Shown here: positions 26,871-37,940 of the stretch, piece by piece
Layout of the letters: each line of letters begins with the position of its first letter
How positions within the stretch are numbered: the first letter of the stretch is position 1
Program-made: the position numbers and the translations under genes
Notes under the pieces: model-generated
Seen by the model: only the letters and a program-made list of their open reading frames with translations
Databases searched by the model: none
What the model was told of the DNA's origin: nothing
Assembly (NCBI GenBank): GCA_964504565.1
Contig: CAZDEY010000018.1
Coordinates: forward strand, 3,588 to 67,587
DNA from: Cesiribacter sp964504565
GTDB lineage: Bacteria; Bacteroidota; Bacteroidia; Cytophagales; Cyclobacteriaceae
Reading direction: 5' to 3'
DNA length: 64,000 nt

Positions 26871-28352
26871 ATGCTGACCAACAGCTTGAAGGCTCTTAGT
26901 AGAGCCGGACTACTATTTATTTTCCTTTGCATCACTGCTGGCATTTCGGTTTATGGTCAGGGTAATCAGGCTTCTACTGAAGTAGATAGTTTAACTAACG
27001 CTGTTAATACAAGCTCAGATAGCATTCAGGCAGTTCTAGCGAGTGTTAACCAGCAATTAAGCAGTTCGTTACAACACAACGATAGTCTTGTAAATGGAGT
27101 TGATAGTTTAGTAGCCCGCACTCAAATAGTTTCAGACTCTCTTAAGCAGTTAGCCGACAGCCTATCCTCTGTAACTCAGTTGCAATTACCAGCCTCAAAC
27201 GCTTTATCTACTTATCAACAAAAAGCTAAGGGATATAGTCAAATAGCTGATACTCTGTTGCCAGGTTCTGAGTTGTCAGGTCTAGTTCCAAGCTTGCCAG
27301 CTTCATCAATTAATATCAGTAATAATAGTCTGGCAGATAATAACAAGTTAGCAGAACTAACCTCTAAGCCGGATATCAGTGTTTCTTTACCTGATTTATC
27401 TAGTAGTAAGGATATAGAAATAAGTAAAATACCCTTACAAACTGAAAAAGTCGGTCAGGCTACCAATGGCCTATCAGACTACCAACTTCCCGAAATTCGG
27501 GTTGATTCAGCAACGGGTAAAAATATAGATAACTGGATAGATAGGAAGGCAAGTGAGCATGAACTAGCGAATGAGTTAACGGCTAAGCCAAATGCAAAAG
27601 AGGCTCTATTCGGGATTCCAATGGAAGAGCTGAGCCCTGATCAATTACCGTCTATTTCGCAAGAATCTTTACAAAAAGCCCAAAGCTTTATTGCTGAACA
27701 GCATACCAAAGTAGCCGAACATCGCGAGCGTATTGCCCGGCACCAGAAGCACTATAAGCGAATAAATAGCCTAAAAGAAGAGAAGAAACTGCCTTACCTA
27801 AAGCGGCACAGCTTAAGAGAAATTGAGTGGAAACATAGATTACTGTACGGTTTAAGTTGGCAGTCCGGCCGCGGGGGTACCGGCCAGGTGGAAGCTTTCC
27901 GGATTGACTTAGGACCGGAATTGGCTTACCAGCTTACCGACCATATACAATTAGGACTAGCAACTCAAGCGCGACTAAGCATAGGAAAATCTTTACCAAC
28001 TAATTCGTGGGTAAGCCACAGCTACGATCCTATATGGGGCGGACAGCTTTACGGTAGCTACCAAATTAAGAACGGATTCTTTGGCCGGGTGAGTTGGCAA
28101 CAGCTTTATAGGGGCAGACCGTTAGCTGCATTCCAAGAAAGTACAGAGACTTATGAAAGTAGGGTAGCTAATAATTTAAGGCTTGGCCTAGGCAAAAGCT
28201 ATAGACTAGGCCGGTGGCTAAAGGGCTATACTTTATTAGAATATAGTTTGGCCCTTAACACCATACCCAAAGAGCATGAGGCCTACCGGAAACCCTTACA
28301 GATACGAATGGGACTAATGCTAGCTCCAAAATCAGAACGAAAAAAGAAATAA
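26871..28352 (+). CDS. Secreted protein of unknown function preceding the RHS gene
   Basis: A 493-residue protein not matched to a known family. It has a signal peptide (AGLLFIFLCITAGISVYGQ), then about 250 residues rich in Ser, Asp, Leu and Gln with heptad-like SDSLKQLADSLSS segments that may form coiled coil, then a basic helical stretch (AEHRERIARHQKHYKR). The last 150 residues alternate polar and aromatic positions (IEWKHRLLYGLSWQS, YGSYQIKNGFFGRVSWQQ, LGLMLAPK-like end) as in an outer-membrane beta-barrel. It is 63 bp upstream of the giant RHS gene and shares its likely promoter, so it may help export or anchor it. AT-rich codons match the RHS gene. Confidence 0.65.
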   Translation: MLTNSLKALSRAGLLFIFLCITAGISVYGQGNQASTEVDSLTNAVNTSSDSIQAVLASVNQQLSSSLQHNDSLVNGVDSLVARTQIVSDSLKQLADSLSSVTQLQLPASNALSTYQQKAKGYSQIADTLLPGSELSGLVPSLPASSINISNNSLADNNKLAELTSKPDISVSLPDLSSSKDIEISKIPLQTEKVGQATNGLSDYQLPEIRVDSATGKNIDNWIDRKASEHELANELTAKPNAKEALFGIPMEELSPDQLPSISQESLQKAQSFIAEQHTKVAEHRERIARHQKHYKRINSLKEEKKLPYLKRHSLREIEWKHRLLYGLSWQSGRGGTGQVEAFRIDLGPELAYQLTDHIQLGLATQARLSIGKSLPTNSWVSHSYDPIWGGQLYGSYQIKNGFFGRVSWQQLYRGRPLAAFQESTETYESRVANNLRLGLGKSYRLGRWLKGYTLLEYSLALNTIPKEHEAYRKPLQIRMGLMLAPKSERKKK

Positions 28353-28415
28353 AAAATAACCAGATAAGTATTACCTAACCCTCTACCAATTTAGAGCACA
28401 ACTACACCAAAAATT

Positions 28416-31400
28416 ATGACGTACACCCTCAACCGAACCCTGCGACGCAGTCTCAGTGGACTGCTGCTTTTAGCCTTGCCTATATTGGGCTATGGCCAAC
28501 AAGAGATAAAAAAAGAAGAACAGCAAGAAGTATCTAAACCTGTAGAAGGGGTAGGTGACCAAAATTCAGAAAAGAATCAGACTATTACTGATCTACCTCA
28601 GAATGAAGCTAATAATGTCTCCCAAGTATCTAATACTACAACTGAAATTGGATATTCAGGTGAAACAAATGCTCCAAACGCACAGTCTATCCCTTCTACT
28701 TTTGCTTTAGGAGAAGATTTAACAGGTGTATTAAGCAACAGTGTAAATTTAGCTAGCGGCGAAATAATTTTTGGTATTCCCTTAGCTAGCATACCTGGCC
28801 GAAATGGTTTAGGTGCTGGGTTATCTCTTTCTTATAATTCAGCGGGAGTAAGTTATCAGGCTGATATTTGGAACCAAGAAGCGCCTACTTCTGCAGTTGG
28901 ATTAGGATGGAGTTTCGACTATCCTAAAATAGTAGTAGATAACAAAATGAGCGCCGCTCGCGCTGATGACGAGTTTTATATAGTAGAAAATGGTCAATCC
29001 ATTCGTTTATATAATGTAGCTGGTGCGATGGGTGATGTAGAGCGTACTTATAAGACTGAGAGGTTTACTAATTGGTTAATCAAATACTATGAATATCAGG
29101 AACGCTGGGAAATTACTAAAGAAGATGGTACTCTCTATATCTACGGTGATAGAAATAATACTACTGCTAATGCGGTGCAGTGGGTGGTACACTGGGGCAA
29201 TTGGATTGGTAACAGTTCAAAAGCTGAGGGGCAGAGCCGACAGGGGTTGGTATGGAATCTAGCTAAGGTTACCAATTTGTGGGGTGACGAATTAAATTAT
29301 CGTTACCGTAATGTAGAGCGCTACCTAAACTCAAGTAAACAAGGTCAACGACATACTGAGGCGTCTTATTTAGATGAAGTTGAAGATGCATTAGGTAACC
29401 GCATTAAGCTGGTATATGGTGATAAAGAATTACCTGAATATCAGGAACCACATACTGAACAAGCTGAGTATAAAAATAATCTAGCTGGCGACGCCTATCA
29501 AGAGCGAGTTGAAAAGGATTTTCTGGATTATTTAGAAGTTTTTGTTGGAAATATTAAAACCTATCGGGTCGATTTAAGCTATGATTTTTTAGGTTCTGAC
29601 AATCTAACTAAACGACAGCTAAGCGGCCTTCAGCAAATCAGCTATTTTGATGGAGTTACGGAGAGCTCGCCTACAATGAGTTTTAGTTATTTACAATCAG
29701 GAAATCGGAAGGGCTCATTAAGCCAAATAGTAACCCTAAGCGGAAGTGTTATTGACTATAATTATGCAACCAGCGCGTTAGAAATTTTTGATTCAGAAAA
29801 ACAGATTGAAGTAAGCCCGGCCTCTGCAAATTATAAAGAGCCCGGTTATTGGGTCGGAAATGATTTTGTTGCCGTATTATGGCGAGATACTAATAACGGA
29901 AGCTGGTATAAGGGTTCAAAAGCTTCCGAAGTGCAAATTTATAATTGGGATGGCAAGTGGACTAAGACTAGCTATGGTAATGTCTTAGGAAATATACATT
30001 ACCACGATGTTGATGAAGATAAAAACTCGGGCACGCCTGAGCATGATCGAGTTCATTGTGTAAAGCCAGTAGTAGGTAAAGACTACTTTGGGGTATTACG
30101 GTGGAATAGGGTTAGTAGTGGTTACCACTACTATACTATGCATATTTGGTTTCGTAACTCAGTTACTAGAGAGTGGCAGTACGAAGCTAAAAGCTTGAGG
30201 TACCAGCAAGATTACGGAGAAATATCACTCTATGCAGGTAATAATTATATAGCAGTGAGTGAAGAACAATATGGACTAGATATACTTGACTTTAACGGTA
30301 TAAGCTGGACAAAAGAGCGAATAGAAAGATCAGTATCTACATACTGGGGTTTTGGAACTAATAATTACCTTATGTATAATCGGTACCGTGATAGAAATAA
30401 CGGCGATGTCTTTTTCGATTACAAAGATGAGCAAGGAAGGTGGCATCATAATCAGCTACCTGATAATATGAGGTTGTATCATACGAGTTGGGTTACCCCA
30501 AATAACTGGTCAGGCACGAATACTCACGCCGGAGTTCATAGATGGTATCAATATGATGACGGAGTTTCATGGTCGCTAAATGATTATATTTATACTTGGG
30601 ATGAAAATTACAATTTTGACTCTAATTCTAGATATTATATTGATAACTCAGAAAGCGAATCACATCCAATAGAATTCTATGGAGAATCTTTAGTACTTCA
30701 GCCTCATGCAAGACATGAACAAGAAAATATTTATTCTCAGCTTTTGAGGTACGATGGTGTAACTTGGAATAGAAACTTCAATAACCTAAGAGTAAACTTC
30801 GATCAGCATATAGGGGCTAACTATTTAGGGGATCATCACCAGTATTTGGCTTTTGGTGAGGATAGATTCTATCATTGGAGTAAGCCTTACAATGGAACTA
30901 TCAGGTTTGAAGAGTTTGACGCTAATGCTTTACGCTGGAATTCTCAGGTTTCTTTTAATACTGGTAATTATTCTTTTGTTTCTTCTATAGGCGACTATGA
31001 CATTATACAGAACGATTTGTACAAACGAAATTCAGATGGTAGCTATGTTGACAAAGGATATATTAATGCTGGTCAGCGCCACCTTACGGGTGCTGGCATT
31101 TATAAGTATTTCATTACTAGTAAAGGGTCTTATGCCAGTACATCCAACGTAAGGCTAATAAAGAACGATAGTTTTATTTACCGATCAACTCCCGGCTTCT
31201 ACACAAAAGGCAATTCTACGGGCAGTGGGCATCGCTCCTATCATGATGCCCAAACTTCAGCACATAGGAGAGGTAATGCTATGGGAGGAAATATTCTTAT
31301 TAGCTTTGACGAAGAATATTGGGAATATGCTAATAAAATGTATTTTAACTATATAGGGGCAGATACCCAGATTAGTGGAAAAGCCAATATATACCCACTA

Positions 31401-34400
31401 TCAAGCGTTACAATAAATGGTATACCTACAAGTTATGCTTATAACGGAACCAATGCTCAGGCAAATCCTAACGGATTAGGAGCCTTATTCGCGGATGTAA
31501 AAGTAGTACCAGGCAGTAGTAATCCCAATTCCAGACCGCAGGGGTACGTACAACATTACTTTTATAATAGCCGCTCAGTTTCTGAAACTGGAATAAACTT
31601 GCCAGAAGGTGCTTATGATCATAAACGCTTCGCAGGTATGCCACATACGGTTATTACATATAATAATAATAAGGAAATAGGCCGTCAAGAAACTGTTTAT
31701 AATTTAGTAGCAGGCTATAAGCAACGAATCAGAAATGAGAATGATGAAGTAATTGCTCAGGCTTACACAGTTCTGCCGGTTAAGCAACGTAGCACTAGTG
31801 AAGAAGGATTGGTTAGTGAAGTTAACACTATTTATCACGATCAGACTTTCCAACCCATAAGTGTTTCTACCAGCTATTATAATAGCCAGGGAATAGAAGA
31901 AACCTCAGTAAAGGAAATAACCTATGGTTGGCAAAAGTATACCTTACTGGAAGATCAAAATATTTTTGCCCCGGTGGTGTTGGAACGCTCTAGGGTAGGC
32001 AGTACCTACACCAGTTCAGTTGCTAAAAAGCTTAAAGTATGGAGCGGCTTAAATAAATGGGGTACCTGGAAGGACTACATATGGAAAGGAACCGGTTCCT
32101 CGGAGTTTACCGCCTGGGCTTCCACTACTAACCCCAGCAACGACTGGTTGTTGACCAATGAGGTAGAAAGCAGGGATCAACAAGGTAACCCCCTGGAAGT
32201 AAAAGATGTAGAAGGAAAAAGTATAGCCTATACCTACCGCCAGGGCAGTTATGAATTAGCTACAATGGAGGTGTATGATGCCGGAAAGGATGAAGTGTTG
32301 TATACTGATTTCAATAGAAGTGGTTCAACCCAATGGCGTGAGCGAGGGGTGTCTTATGGCCATGGCCAGCCCTTCTGTAGATTTACGCCCAGTGGCAGCA
32401 CGCCTTACCCGGGAGCGGTTACAGAAATGCGATTTGTAGCAGATAATTGGGATTTTGTATTTGATTTTGAATTTAAGTTTGACTCTAAAAACAATAACGA
32501 TTTTGTAGGCGTGCAACTAAATGCTCAGCACGAAGATCAAACTCAAGCGGAAGCGGGGAGTGGAAACCTATATGTTTATGCCAATGGTACTATGTCGTAC
32601 GAATACCGTAGCACTACGGGAAGCAGTTCCGGGCAAATATCTATTCCTGTCAATTTTGACCCATTGAAATGGAATAGTGCTAAGTTTTATATGCATCAGG
32701 GCAGACTCAACCTAGCAGTAAACGGTGAATCAGTAATTTATGAATTGCCTCAGGGCCGGGGTAATTTCTTCGGAATATTTGGTAATAGCCATAATGGAGC
32801 AATCGATAATGTACGGCTTTACCCAAGCGATGCAGTTGCCAGTTCTCAATCATTTAACTACCCATACGGCTATATAGAATCGCAAGCTGGGGATGATGGA
32901 AGAAGTATACGGCACCTTTATAATAGTAAGCATCAACGGGTAGCTTCTATTGATCACCATGGTGTGCCAATTGCTACTATGGCCGGATATTCTTCAGTAA
33001 AAGAAAATGGCACTTATCAAAGTAGTGACCCTAACCTAACACTGGCTACGGCTATACGGGGAGATGCTGGTTTTTACGAAGATTTCAGTTCTGGAGATAA
33101 CAGATGGCAGGTACTATATGATAACCCTTACGTACAAAAAGAGATTACTGAAAATGGACAATTATTCTTATACTGCCCTTCATCTAGCGGAGCATCATCT
33201 AGTCCTGAAAAACTCAGTGTAGATCTTCGGAGAATCTCCGGAGCTAAACAAGTAGGAATAGAGTTTGATATAAAACCTTTCTCATTTAATAGTTGGAGCG
33301 GGCTGGGCTTTGCTATTGGAATAGGAAGTGACGAGTGGAATGCGGAAAAAGGCACCTACGGAAATGCTGCGTGGTTACAGTTAAAAGATGGTGCTTTTGA
33401 GGCGGGTGGAAGCTCAGGTAGTTTAACAACCTTAAAAAACGTTGCCAATCAGCAGACCTATAGAATTAAAATAAACCTTGATCAGGAAGCCGGGACAGCT
33501 AGTTATTATATTGATGGAAAGTATTATACGACTGTTAACTATTTACACTCAGGCGTACAAGGAATTTGTAATGTTATACTATACCATTATGGCAATGCTA
33601 CGCTGTATCATATAGACAACTTAGTTGCTTATGAAGACTTTACCCAAAGCCAACAGATAATAGATAATGCTGGCCGGGTACTGCAAACTCAGAGCGAAGT
33701 TGATAATAACTTCCATAAAGGTGTCCGGGTAAGTGAAACTTTATACGATGCTTTAGGCCGACCAGCAGTGCAAACTAAAGCTGTACTACTTACCGATGCT
33801 ACATTAGGCTATAAGCCGGATTTTGTAAGTAGCTATAATTGGGCTAACGATATTATGACCGGTGATGTGGTGGATCTGCACCCTAATGATGGCGGCTACC
33901 CCTACACGCGTACTGTCTATGAGCAATCACCCCGCAGCCGGGCACTTTATACTACCCAGCCGGGCACTACCTTTAACCTAGCCTCCGGTAAATACGGAAC
34001 GGTTGACTACAGCGTAAACGAAGCGTTGGAGATGGGGGAGGGTTTTTCTGCCGGTGAATATTTGAAAACTACAGTTACCAACCCGGACGGAGCACAACAA
34101 ATTACATTTACTAGTAAGGCCGGGCAGGTTATAATGGAGAAGGTAGGACCGGTCAAAGGTAACAGCATAGTTTACAATGAAGTTAATCACCAAGTCAATA
34201 TGGGAGAATCTTGGAGGTTCTCCGTAGCAACAGCTCAAACTGTTGATATTGGCTTTATGACTCTGGAGGGTTCTATTACGTTATTAGAGATAGGGACATC
34301 ACCTGGAGGTAGTGAAATCTATAGCACTAGTCAACCAACTTTATATCAGTTTGAAGCGGAGCCAGGAGTTTCCTACTATATTAGTGTTACCGGCAACTCT

Positions 34401-37400
34401 TTTTATAATGCAACTGCATTTATTACGTACTACGAAGAAGAAGTTCAGGAAAATGTGGATATTTACCTAACCACCCGCTACGAATACGATAGATACGGTA
34501 ATGTAACAGCAACCTATCCGCCGAACTATTTTAACCCGCCGAGTACCGATGTAGATCCAGAGAGTTACGTTACCCGAAATACCTACGACTTCTTTGGCCG
34601 GGTTAAAACCCATACCACGCCCGATGCCGGTACCACCCGCTATATTTATGAGAGCAAAACCGGCCGGGTGCGCTTTATGCAGGATGCCCGGGGTGCCGCT
34701 TCTAATTCCGTACTCTATACTAAGTACGATGATTTAGGCCGGGTAACCGAAACCGGCTACATTAGCCAGGCTTGGAATGAAAGTACCCTCCAGAACTACG
34801 CTGATAATAATGATGATTGGCCGGCCACCCCGGCTACTTGGCGCAAAAAGTACTATTACCGCGGCTGGGGTGATTTTCTTTCGGAACGTGATGCCTTAGA
34901 TAGCATAGAGGTTAACAATAATTATGACACAGAACCTGAGGTAGTAGAAAAACTAGTCTACAATATTGATGGTAATGTAATTGAAAAGCGTACCAACATA
35001 CTTAATTATGAAGATACTGAGGTTGCTATTAAGTACGAATATAACTACGATGGCTCGGTTGCTTCGGTAAATTATAACGATGCTACCGAAATTGAACCGG
35101 TTACCTATACCTATAATAAGGATGGTAGCTTGCAGGCAATTGGTACTGAGACCTCGCCTCATAAATACGCATCCTATCGTTATAATAGAAATGGCGGCCT
35201 ATATCAGGAATCAATTAATGATGACCAGTATACGGTTACCTACTCATACGAATCCAACGGTTGGTTAAAACGGATTCAAAGCAGTAAATTCAGAGAAGAC
35301 CTGCTATATACTTCCGGGGGTTACCAAAATGCCAGCTACTACAGTGGCTTGATAGCTCAAACTAACTTTATTTTCAATACCGGATTTACAGATGCCAACG
35401 GCACTAATCTCCAAACTAACTATAAAGTACTGTTTAAGTACGATAACGCCAGCCGCTTACTAACGGCTTATAATACTAATAGTAGCAACTTTAGGCTAGG
35501 TACCGCTACGCCACTAAAGTACGATGCCAACGGCAATATACTTACCCTACAGCGAGGAAGCACTACCTATAACTACGAATATCTGGCCAGCACTAACCGC
35601 CTGGATAAGGTTAGCGGAAGCACCAGCCAGTACGTATACGATGCCAACGGCAATACCGTAGAAGACCTCCGCCGCGATATTGAGCTGTACTACGACCCTT
35701 ACTTTAACAAAGTAATGAGTCTGCGGAATAACGTTGACGGTAGTGAGTTTATGTATGAGTACGGTGCCGATGGTGAACGGGCGCTAAAGCATAATGAGGA
35801 AAGCAGCGGAACCCTATGGCAAGCCTACTACCGCGGTCTGAGCGATTATCCGTTAATTGAGCGTACGCTTAAAGACGGGGTAGAATCTACCACTTACTAC
35901 GTATACGGCGGTAACGGACTTATTGCCACCCTGAGCAGCCAGCAGCAAAGCCTGCAGGCTACCGGTACCACCCTGGAAGATGGTAATATGCCGCAGAGCC
36001 TGGAGGGTGAGCAAGATGGAGTAAATACTAAGCGGGGTACTATAATAGCCTCCGAGCTGTTTAACCACACCATGGCCCCGGGCGCTAAAAACAGCCTGCG
36101 CTTAAGTGGCTTGCCGGGCGAGCAACTAGGGTTGGAAACTGCCCTGCCGGTAGCCGCCGGCGATATTATTAACCTGGAGGTATACGCTAAGTACCCCGAG
36201 CTAATTGAAGACCCGCAGCTAAGGCAGCAGGTGCTAAGCAGCGGCGCACTAAGCCTGCCCCAGGAAGCCATTACCAATTTGGGCGAGTTAGGACGTTTGG
36301 GTAACCAACCCCTTGCCCAACCCGGCGCACTTATACCAATTTGGCTGCAGAACGAGAAGCAGCAAATGCCTAAAGCCAACCTAAATTATGTATTGGTAGA
36401 TGGGGAAGGTAACCAACTGGATGCCGGTTTTGTAGCGGTAAACCAGCAGGCGGCCGAAGATGGCAGCGGTAAGCCGCACCAGCGCCTGGCTATTGAAAAC
36501 CTAAAGATGAAGGAGAATGGCTACCTCTACGTATACGTAAGCAACCAGAGTGTAGATGGCCAGCCGCACGATGTATTCTTTGATGACCTCTACATTACCC
36601 AGAACAGCACCGTACAAACCCGCTTTGTATTAAAGGACCACCTGGGTTCTACCCGCGTAGTGCTAAACGAAAGCAACGCTGCCGTTGCCGCTTACGATTA
36701 CCTACCGTTTGGTGGCCGCATGCGCGAGTTTAATACCGAAGAAGGCCTGGCCTACCAATACACCGGACAGGAATTTGATAGCGAAAGCGGCTACGAGAAC
36801 TACCGGGCCAGGTTATATGATAGCGAGATAGGAAGAATGCTACAGGTAGACCCTGCCGAGCAATTTCACTCGCCATTTACCTATGCAGGTAATAATCCTG
36901 TTATGATGATTGACCCGGATGGAGAGTTGGCTTGGTTTGTTCCAATTATTATCGGCGCAGTAATAGGCGGCACTACGGGAGGTATAGCTGCTAAAAGTAT
37001 GGGATATTCTACATTTGGTGGAATTTGGCGAGGAGCACTAATTGGTGGAGCAGCAGGATTTGCAGGTGTAGGAGCTACAGCAGCAGTTGCTGGTACATCA
37101 ATTACAGCTGCAGGTAGTGCAGGGTTAGGCGCAGTGTTAGCAGGTGGAGCTGCAGGTGGCTTAGTAAATGGAGTTGGCATGGCTGGTTTGAGCTCAGGAT
37201 GGAATGGAACTGCTATGCTAAATGGGGCTTGGCAAGGTGCGCTGGGTGGTGCTATTGGTGCAGGAATTGGTGCTGGTGTTGGGCAGATTATGCCTATGGC
37301 AGGAGGTTTTTTTGACGGTTTTGCTAGAGGTGCTTTGGGTGGTGGCGTTTCAGGTGGTTTAAATGCCGCTATTACTGGTCAGGATATTGGGCGTGGTATG

Positions 37401-37940
37401 TGGCAGGGAGGTGCTATGGGGGGTGTTATAGGAGGTGCATTTGCTGGGATAGAAGCAAGGAAAGCGGGGGCAACATTCTTCACAGGTAAAGCCACAGGGG
37501 ATATTAGAAATGGAGTAGGTGCTCATAATATACCAAAAAACATAGACCCTAAAGTTAAGGGTAAATACGCGGGGAGATATGAAGGAGTGCCTGTATTTGA
37601 ATCAACAAGCATGGGGGATGGAGGAATAACATTGCCTCCGACAGGAATATTTGTTGGTGATGGAGCATTTTCTAAAAATCAAAGCCCATTATTGTTGCAA
37701 CACGAGTTTGGACATTGGCTACAATATAAAAAGTATGGTGCGAATATATTTTATAGAACTATTGGATTACAGAGTTTATATAGTGCTACAGTTAATGATA
37801 TAGAGGGACATAGAGCATTTTGGACAGAAACCTGGGCTAACTATTTATCATCAGAATATTTTGGTACTAGATACCAATATAATGCTAAATATCCCGTTGA
37901 AAATATACATTGGTTTAGAAAATGGATAAATGAATTATAG
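28416..37940 (+). CDS. Giant RHS/SpvB-type polymorphic toxin candidate with C-terminal zincin-like domain
   Basis: A 3174-residue exported protein. Order: signal peptide (LSGLLLLALPILGYGQ); SpvB-like region around residues 95-200 (IPGRNGLGAGLSLSYNSAG, VGLGWSFDYPK); a long beta-rich middle; two concanavalin-like segments (about 1320-1470 and 1550-1740); YD repeats (YEYDRYGNVTA, YDANGNI, YDANGNT and others, about 2020-2460); and an RHS core (LKDHLGSTRVVLNE, YQYTGQEFDSESG, YRARLYDSEIGRMLQVDP, FTYAGNNPV). After DPDGE comes a Gly/Ala-rich hydrophobic stretch (about 2840-3020) and a variable tip with HEFGHWLQYKKYG near residue 3096, then TETWANYLSSEYF. HEFGH fits the HExxH zinc motif and the Glu of the second segment could be the third ligand. 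The tip is the likely toxin or peptidase. The next gene overlaps by 11 nt. Confidence 0.88.
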   Translation: MTYTLNRTLRRSLSGLLLLALPILGYGQQEIKKEEQQEVSKPVEGVGDQNSEKNQTITDLPQNEANNVSQVSNTTTEIGYSGETNAPNAQSIPSTFALGEDLTGVLSNSVNLASGEIIFGIPLASIPGRNGLGAGLSLSYNSAGVSYQADIWNQEAPTSAVGLGWSFDYPKIVVDNKMSAARADDEFYIVENGQSIRLYNVAGAMGDVERTYKTERFTNWLIKYYEYQERWEITKEDGTLYIYGDRNNTTANAVQWVVHWGNWIGNSSKAEGQSRQGLVWNLAKVTNLWGDELNYRYRNVERYLNSSKQGQRHTEASYLDEVEDALGNRIKLVYGDKELPEYQEPHTEQAEYKNNLAGDAYQERVEKDFLDYLEVFVGNIKTYRVDLSYDFLGSDNLTKRQLSGLQQISYFDGVTESSPTMSFSYLQSGNRKGSLSQIVTLSGSVIDYNYATSALEIFDSEKQIEVSPASANYKEPGYWVGNDFVAVLWRDTNNGSWYKGSKASEVQIYNWDGKWTKTSYGNVLGNIHYHDVDEDKNSGTPEHDRVHCVKPVVGKDYFGVLRWNRVSSGYHYYTMHIWFRNSVTREWQYEAKSLRYQQDYGEISLYAGNNYIAVSEEQYGLDILDFNGISWTKERIERSVSTYWGFGTNNYLMYNRYRDRNNGDVFFDYKDEQGRWHHNQLPDNMRLYHTSWVTPNNWSGTNTHAGVHRWYQYDDGVSWSLNDYIYTWDENYNFDSNSRYYIDNSESESHPIEFYGESLVLQPHARHEQENIYSQLLRYDGVTWNRNFNNLRVNFDQHIGANYLGDHHQYLAFGEDRFYHWSKPYNGTIRFEEFDANALRWNSQVSFNTGNYSFVSSIGDYDIIQNDLYKRNSDGSYVDKGYINAGQRHLTGAGIYKYFITSKGSYASTSNVRLIKNDSFIYRSTPGFYTKGNSTGSGHRSYHDAQTSAHRRGNAMGGNILISFDEEYWEYANKMYFNYIGADTQISGKANIYPLSSVTINGIPTSYAYNGTNAQANPNGLGALFADVKVVPGSSNPNSRPQGYVQHYFYNSRSVSETGINLPEGAYDHKRFAGMPHTVITYNNNKEIGRQETVYNLVAGYKQRIRNENDEVIAQAYTVLPVKQRSTSEEGLVSEVNTIYHDQTFQPISVSTSYYNSQGIEETSVKEITYGWQKYTLLEDQNIFAPVVLERSRVGSTYTSSVAKKLKVWSGLNKWGTWKDYIWKGTGSSEFTAWASTTNPSNDWLLTNEVESRDQQGNPLEVKDVEGKSIAYTYRQGSYELATMEVYDAGKDEVLYTDFNRSGSTQWRERGVSYGHGQPFCRFTPSGSTPYPGAVTEMRFVADNWDFVFDFEFKFDSKNNNDFVGVQLNAQHEDQTQAEAGSGNLYVYANGTMSYEYRSTTGSSSGQISIPVNFDPLKWNSAKFYMHQGRLNLAVNGESVIYELPQGRGNFFGIFGNSHNGAIDNVRLYPSDAVASSQSFNYPYGYIESQAGDDGRSIRHLYNSKHQRVASIDHHGVPIATMAGYSSVKENGTYQSSDPNLTLATAIRGDAGFYEDFSSGDNRWQVLYDNPYVQKEITENGQLFLYCPSSSGASSSPEKLSVDLRRISGAKQVGIEFDIKPFSFNSWSGLGFAIGIGSDEWNAEKGTYGNAAWLQLKDGAFEAGGSSGSLTTLKNVANQQTYRIKINLDQEAGTASYYIDGKYYTTVNYLHSGVQGICNVILYHYGNATLYHIDNLVAYEDFTQSQQIIDNAGRVLQTQSEVDNNFHKGVRVSETLYDALGRPAVQTKAVLLTDATLGYKPDFVSSYNWANDIMTGDVVDLHPNDGGYPYTRTVYEQSPRSRALYTTQPGTTFNLASGKYGTVDYSVNEALEMGEGFSAGEYLKTTVTNPDGAQQITFTSKAGQVIMEKVGPVKGNSIVYNEVNHQVNMGESWRFSVATAQTVDIGFMTLEGSITLLEIGTSPGGSEIYSTSQPTLYQFEAEPGVSYYISVTGNSFYNATAFITYYEEEVQENVDIYLTTRYEYDRYGNVTATYPPNYFNPPSTDVDPESYVTRNTYDFFGRVKTHTTPDAGTTRYIYESKTGRVRFMQDARGAASNSVLYTKYDDLGRVTETGYISQAWNESTLQNYADNNDDWPATPATWRKKYYYRGWGDFLSERDALDSIEVNNNYDTEPEVVEKLVYNIDGNVIEKRTNILNYEDTEVAIKYEYNYDGSVASVNYNDATEIEPVTYTYNKDGSLQAIGTETSPHKYASYRYNRNGGLYQESINDDQYTVTYSYESNGWLKRIQSSKFREDLLYTSGGYQNASYYSGLIAQTNFIFNTGFTDANGTNLQTNYKVLFKYDNASRLLTAYNTNSSNFRLGTATPLKYDANGNILTLQRGSTTYNYEYLASTNRLDKVSGSTSQYVYDANGNTVEDLRRDIELYYDPYFNKVMSLRNNVDGSEFMYEYGADGERALKHNEESSGTLWQAYYRGLSDYPLIERTLKDGVESTTYYVYGGNGLIATLSSQQQSLQATGTTLEDGNMPQSLEGEQDGVNTKRGTIIASELFNHTMAPGAKNSLRLSGLPGEQLGLETALPVAAGDIINLEVYAKYPELIEDPQLRQQVLSSGALSLPQEAITNLGELGRLGNQPLAQPGALIPIWLQNEKQQMPKANLNYVLVDGEGNQLDAGFVAVNQQAAEDGSGKPHQRLAIENLKMKENGYLYVYVSNQSVDGQPHDVFFDDLYITQNSTVQTRFVLKDHLGSTRVVLNESNAAVAAYDYLPFGGRMREFNTEEGLAYQYTGQEFDSESGYENYRARLYDSEIGRMLQVDPAEQFHSPFTYAGNNPVMMIDPDGELAWFVPIIIGAVIGGTTGGIAAKSMGYSTFGGIWRGALIGGAAGFAGVGATAAVAGTSITAAGSAGLGAVLAGGAAGGLVNGVGMAGLSSGWNGTAMLNGAWQGALGGAIGAGIGAGVGQIMPMAGGFFDGFARGALGGGVSGGLNAAITGQDIGRGMWQGGAMGGVIGGAFAGIEARKAGATFFTGKATGDIRNGVGAHNIPKNIDPKVKGKYAGRYEGVPVFESTSMGDGGITLPPTGIFVGDGAFSKNQSPLLLQHEFGHWLQYKKYGANIFYRTIGLQSLYSATVNDIEGHRAFWTETWANYLSSEYFGTRYQYNAKYPVENIHWFRKWINEL

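Noticed and set aside
36881..37180. Minus-strand Pro/Ala-rich frame inside the RHS gene
   Set aside because: Mirror image of the Gly/Ala-rich stretch of the RHS protein; not an independent gene.
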